From contig JAYRVH010000068.1 of NCBI GenBank assembly GCA_041918615.1, positions 1 to 64,000 on the forward strand: a stretch of DNA of 64,000 bases. The letters are read 5' to 3'. Source of the stretch: JAEUJM01 sp041918615 (GTDB taxonomy: Bacteria; Actinomycetota; Acidimicrobiia; Acidimicrobiales; DATDAH01). The notes under the pieces are model-generated. The model was not told where the DNA came from, made no database searches, and saw only the letters and a list, made by a program, of their open reading frames with translations. The position numbers and the translations under genes were made by a program. Shown here in pieces: positions 60,860 through 64,000 of the stretch (the first letter of the stretch is position 1; each line of letters begins with the position of its first letter).

Positions 60860-62135
60860 TCCGATCGAGGGCTGCCACCTGGGGCTGAAGGAGCTCGCCT
60901 CGGAGGACCGGCGTGGGTGGTCGGCGGCGGCCCGCGCCGATCGGGTGCGGGGCCTGGCCCGGTTGGCCGAGCGCACCCAGGCCGTGCTGTTGCGGGCGGT
61001 CGTCGACTGGGACGCCGGCAAGGACTGGGCGCTCGACGGGCAGCTCGGTGCCGCTTCCTGGCTGGCGTGGCAGGCCCCCATGGTCAAGACCCAGGGGTCC
61101 CGCCTCGTCGACGACGCCCGCTTCGTGGCCCGCCACCCCGACATCGCCGACGCCCTCGCCCAAGGCGGCATCACTGCCGCCCATGTGACGGCGATGGCCC
61201 GCGCCGAGACCCACCACGAAACAGAGTTCGCCATCTGCAAGGAATCGCTGCTCGAGTCCGCCCGGGACATGAACCCCACCGACTTCGCCGCGGTGTGCCG
61301 CAACTGGGCCAACCTCGTCGACGACCGCGCCCCCCGAGACCACGCCCAACGTGGGTTCCGGGTCCGCGAGCTCATGGACGGCTGGGGGGTCCCCGACGGC
61401 GTGTTGGACCCCGAGACCTGCGCCCTCTGGAAAGCATGCATGAAGGACCTCAACCCGCCCGACACCACCGACACCCCCGAAGGGCCCCGCACCGCCAACC
61501 AACGCGGCGCCGACACCCTCGCCGACCTGTGTCGCCGCCACCTCCGCGGCCACACCGGCGACGCCCCGTCGGTCACCGCCGACATCGTCGTCGACTCCGA
61601 CACCCTCACCCGCCACCGATTCGCCCAGTTCCTCCTCCCCGCCGACCGGGCCCCCCACGACCCCGGCTGGGAGACCTGCACCATCGACGGCCGGCCCCTC
61701 GGGCTCCGCGACGCCGAACGACTCCTCTGCGACAGCCCCATCGGCGCCCTCATCGTCGACCGGGACGGCGAGATCCTCGACGTCGGCCGCCAGAACCGCC
61801 AATACAACCGGGCCCAACGCCGCGCCATGGCCCGCCGCGACGGCCCCTGTTGCCCCTGGCCCGGCTGCGACCGCCCCTACCAATGGCTCGACGGCCACCA
61901 CCTCGACTTCTGGGAACACGGCGGCCACACCGACCTCGACCGCGGCGCCCTCGTCTGCCGCCGACACCACATCCTCATCCACACCGGCGGCTGGACCCTC
62001 CAACGCCACCCCGACACCGGCATCTACACCGCCACCAGCCCCGACGGCCGCACCTTCACCAACGACCCCCGCACCAAACACCACACCCGAGACCCCAACA
62101 CCACCACCAACGCTCGAGCCCCCGCCCGGATCTGA
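60852..62135 (+). CDS. DUF222/HNH endonuclease, 13E12-repeat family
   Basis: 427 residues. The N-terminal DUF222 domain (about 20-330) includes WLAWQAPMVKTQGSRLVDDA and AQGGITAAHVTAMA. The C-terminal HNH nuclease (about 330-385) has CCPWPGCDRPYQWLDGHHLD and RGALVCRRHHILIH, with metal-binding Cys pair and His. The family is abundant in actinomycetes as repeated copies and is often DNA-damage induced. From about 61480 the coding strand becomes strikingly C-rich, with C at almost every third position, unlike neighbours. The promoter is SOS-like and leaderless. Confidence 0.93.
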   Translation: MFDPIEGCHLGLKELASEDRRGWSAAARADRVRGLARLAERTQAVLLRAVVDWDAGKDWALDGQLGAASWLAWQAPMVKTQGSRLVDDARFVARHPDIADALAQGGITAAHVTAMARAETHHETEFAICKESLLESARDMNPTDFAAVCRNWANLVDDRAPRDHAQRGFRVRELMDGWGVPDGVLDPETCALWKACMKDLNPPDTTDTPEGPRTANQRGADTLADLCRRHLRGHTGDAPSVTADIVVDSDTLTRHRFAQFLLPADRAPHDPGWETCTIDGRPLGLRDAERLLCDSPIGALIVDRDGEILDVGRQNRQYNRAQRRAMARRDGPCCPWPGCDRPYQWLDGHHLDFWEHGGHTDLDRGALVCRRHHILIHTGGWTLQRHPDTGIYTATSPDGRTFTNDPRTKHHTRDPNTTTNARAPARI

Positions 62136-62376
62136 GCAGGAGAGCGGGCGCCGTCCGAACGCGTCTCGATGTCGTCGTGAGTCACCACCTCCACACGGTG
62201 CGCAGCGAGCTTCCAGCGCCCATCCGCAGCATCACCGCGAGCGACTCCCGCTGCTGAGCCATTCAATGCAGGAAGCGCACCCTGGGAGCGGCGCGATCTT
62301 CAACAAACGCCTCGCGGCCAGCGCAAATTCCCCCGGGCAGGGGCGATGCGTCTGATAGCCCGGGGTGGTGGCGAAG
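62136..62376. other. Gap without a supported gene
   Basis: About 240 bases with lower coding signal and locally lower GC (for example around 62250-62330). No ORF with a motif, hairpin or box was found. Confidence 0.55.
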
Positions 62377-63273
62377 ATGCACGAGGGGGAGGTGGACATC
62401 GACCCCGCGCTGGTCGAGCAGCTGGTGGCCGAGCAGTTTCCCGACCTGACCACTCGGCCCGTGCGCACCATCGCGTCGACGGGCACGGTGAACGCCATCT
62501 ACCGGTTGGGCGACGATCTGTGCGTGCGCCTTCCCCGGGTGAAGGAGTGGGCCGACAGCGGTGACCGCGAGCTGACCTGGCTGCCCCGGCTGGCGCCGCA
62601 CCTCACGCTTGCGATCCCCGAGCCCGTCCATCGGGGCGAACCCGGGCTCGGCTATCCGTTCGGCTGGGCGATCTACCGCTGGATCGAGGGCGTGAACTAC
62701 GACCCCACTCCCGGCCCCGACTCCACGAGCAGCGCCGACGACCAGCTACTGGCTGGCGAACTGGCATCCTTCGTCCTCGAACTGCGGCGGGTCGACACTG
62801 CCGGTGCGCCGTTGGCAGGTCGGCACCCGTTGGCCGACCTCGACGACGTGACCCGGGCCGCCATCGTCGCCTCCGACAGCGTGATCGACCGGCACGCGTC
62901 GACCGAGGCGTGGGACCGCGCCCTCGCCGCGCCGGCATGGGACGGCCGACGCACCTGGATCCACACCGACCTGCTGCCAACCAACCTGCTGGTCGATCCC
63001 CAGACCGGGCGCCTCACCGCGGTGATCGACTTCGGCGGCACGGGTGCGGGCGATCCCGCCGCCGACGTCGTGGCGGCGTGGAGCGTGTTCGGCCCCGCCG
63101 GCCGGGCCACCTATCGATCTGCCCTCGAGGTCGACGACGCCACCTGGGCGCGAGCCCGCGGCATCGCCCTGCACCAGGCCGCGCTGATCATCCCCTACTA
63201 CGCCGAGACCAACCCCGACTTCGTCACCATGGCGACCCGCACGGTCGGCCAGGTGCTGTCGGACCAGCCCTGA
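62377..63273 (+). CDS. Aminoglycoside phosphotransferase-family kinase
   Basis: 298 residues. The N-lobe has STGTVNAIYRLGDDLCVRLP with the nucleotide-binding strand. The catalytic loop is WIHTDLLPTNLLVD (H-x-D-x4-N) and the metal-binding motif is AVIDFGGTGAG. This is the APH/choline kinase fold. Antibiotic resistance is possible, but many chromosomal members phosphorylate small metabolites. ATG 62377 gives the usual family opening MHEGEVDIDPALV; GTG 62365 or 62368 would add four or three residues. Confidence 0.87.
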   Translation: MHEGEVDIDPALVEQLVAEQFPDLTTRPVRTIASTGTVNAIYRLGDDLCVRLPRVKEWADSGDRELTWLPRLAPHLTLAIPEPVHRGEPGLGYPFGWAIYRWIEGVNYDPTPGPDSTSSADDQLLAGELASFVLELRRVDTAGAPLAGRHPLADLDDVTRAAIVASDSVIDRHASTEAWDRALAAPAWDGRRTWIHTDLLPTNLLVDPQTGRLTAVIDFGGTGAGDPAADVVAAWSVFGPAGRATYRSALEVDDATWARARGIALHQAALIIPYYAETNPDFVTMATRTVGQVLSDQP

Positions 63274-63432
63274 ACGGCGCCGCCGCGTAGGCTGGTCGAG
63301 CCCAGCACGGCCAGGTCGACCCGGGGACAGGTCCCGCACCGTGGGCACGGACGTGATGGCAGGATCCCCTCGGTGGCGTCGGGCCGAGGCTCGCAGACGC
63401 CTGGAGTCGCCGGCCTGGGCAGCCCGAGCGGG

Positions 63433-64000
63433 TTACGCCGGGACGGGGACCGGGTGCATCCGAGGCCCCGGGGTGAACGCGACGGGGATGTGCTTGATGC
63501 CCCCGATGAAGTTGGAGCGCAGGCGCTCCACGTCGCCGGCCAGGCGCATGTCGGGGGTGCGGCGGATGATCTGCTCGAAGAGCAGGCGCAGCTCGAGGCG
63601 GGCCAGGTTGGCGCCGAGGCAGAAGTGGGCGCCACCACCACCGAAGGCGATGTGGTCGTTGGGCGTGCGGGTGACGTCGAAGCGGAAGGGGTCGTCGAAG
63701 ACCTCTTCGTCGCGGTTGCCCGAGACGAACCACATGGCCACCTTGTCGCCGGCCTTGATGGTCTTGTCGCGCAGCGCGTAGTCGCGGGTGGCCTGACGGC
63801 GGAAGTACAGCACCGGCGACGCCCAGCGCAGGATCTCCTCGACCGCCGTCGGCAACAGCTCGGGCTGCGCGCAGAGCAGGGCGAACTGGTCGGGGTTGGT
63901 CATGAGGGCGTGCATGCCGTGGGCCGTGGCGTTGCGGGTGGTCTCGTTGCCGGCGACGGCGAGGAGCAGGATGAACAGCTCGAACTCCTCGGAGGTGAGC
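63433..64000 (-). CDS. Cytochrome P450 (C-terminal part, runs off window)
   Basis: About 189 residues are visible from the right edge to the stop. The I-helix A-G-N-E-T-T-R-N is present, the E-x-x-R motif is in AVEEILRWASP, and the heme-binding loop is IAFGGGGAHFCLGANLAR with the axial Cys. The C-terminus ends normally. The sequence resembles actinobacterial CYP125/CYP142-like groups in general form, but the substrate cannot be assigned. The 5' end and redox partners lie outside the window. Confidence 0.95.
   Translation of the reverse strand, partial: LTSEEFELFILLLAVAGNETTRNATAHGMHALMTNPDQFALLCAQPELLPTAVEEILRWASPVLYFRRQATRDYALRDKTIKAGDKVAMWFVSGNRDEEVFDDPFRFDVTRTPNDHIAFGGGGAHFCLGANLARLELRLLFEQIIRRTPDMRLAGDVERLRSNFIGGIKHIPVAFTPGPRMHPVPVPA

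Noticed and set aside
62377..63273. Calling the phosphotransferase an antibiotic resistance gene
   Set aside because: Only the general APH fold is visible; there is no mobile context, so a resistance claim is unsupported.

Overview
This window is very GC-rich, almost entirely coding, and carries no plasmid, phage or transposase genes. The gene content is that of an actinomycete (Actinomycetota), most likely from the Acidimicrobiia. The pointers are F420-type LLM oxidoreductase, WS/DGAT acyltransferase, DUF3052, a 13E12-type DUF222-HNH gene, DtxR/IdeR-type iron boxes, frequent GTG/TTG starts and many leaderless-looking promoters. The class assignment is inference. I found no rRNA, tRNA, CRISPR array or insertion sequence.

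Layout. 1-8.6 kb: the 5' part of a secreted three-SLH/sulfatase fusion, a HAD hydrolase, a CoA-disulfide-reductase-like flavoenzyme, a 65-bp tandem repeat, glnD, then a Nudix/WS-DGAT pair facing a PAC2 protein. 8.7-15.6 kb: a citrate synthase with N-terminal CBS domains coupled to a GNAT gene, a PQQ-type sugar dehydrogenase lipoprotein with tesB, a GH1 beta-glucosidase, a GtrA protein and a methyltransferase. 15.6-21.3 kb (minus): a GT4 / methyltransferase / (alpha/alpha)6-barrel trio, aldose epimerase and Lnt. 21.4-24.8 kb (minus): hemE-cpfC-hemG. 24.9-30.9 kb: a small acidic protein, alpha/beta hydrolase, patatin, HerA-like ATPase and a HelD-like helicase.

30.9-38.2 kb is the most interesting region. 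It holds an FTR1 iron permease, a COG1232 flavoprotein, a type-1 copper lipoprotein, a flippase/GT2 fusion, a GT-C-like membrane protein, a DtxR-family regulator and a second cupredoxin. Three near-identical DtxR-type palindromes (TTAGG...CCTAA) sit in front of three of these genes. I read it as an iron-responsive surface module that pairs FTR1 uptake with copper proteins and glycan assembly.

38.3-45.6 kb is one overlapping operon: lhr, a Nei-type glycosylase, ndh and DUF3052. The rest is a degenerate receiver/LuxR regulator, an FtsX/ATPase exporter, a cyclase-AAA-TPR protein, a 1-Cys peroxiredoxin, a phasin/HbhA-like protein close to an Rv0474-like XRE regulator, acyl-CoA dehydrogenase, a CDF transporter, an acyltransferase, an LLM enzyme, a YqhA protein, the SOS-box HNH gene, a phosphotransferase and the 3' part of a cytochrome P450.

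Three sequence-level themes run across the window: (1) leaderless promoters of the form TANNNT-N6-8-start codon; (2) perfect or near-perfect hairpins at convergent gene ends, one relative of which lies inside lhr; (3) a dispersed GC-rich repeat, one copy of which appears to be read through in frame inside lhr.
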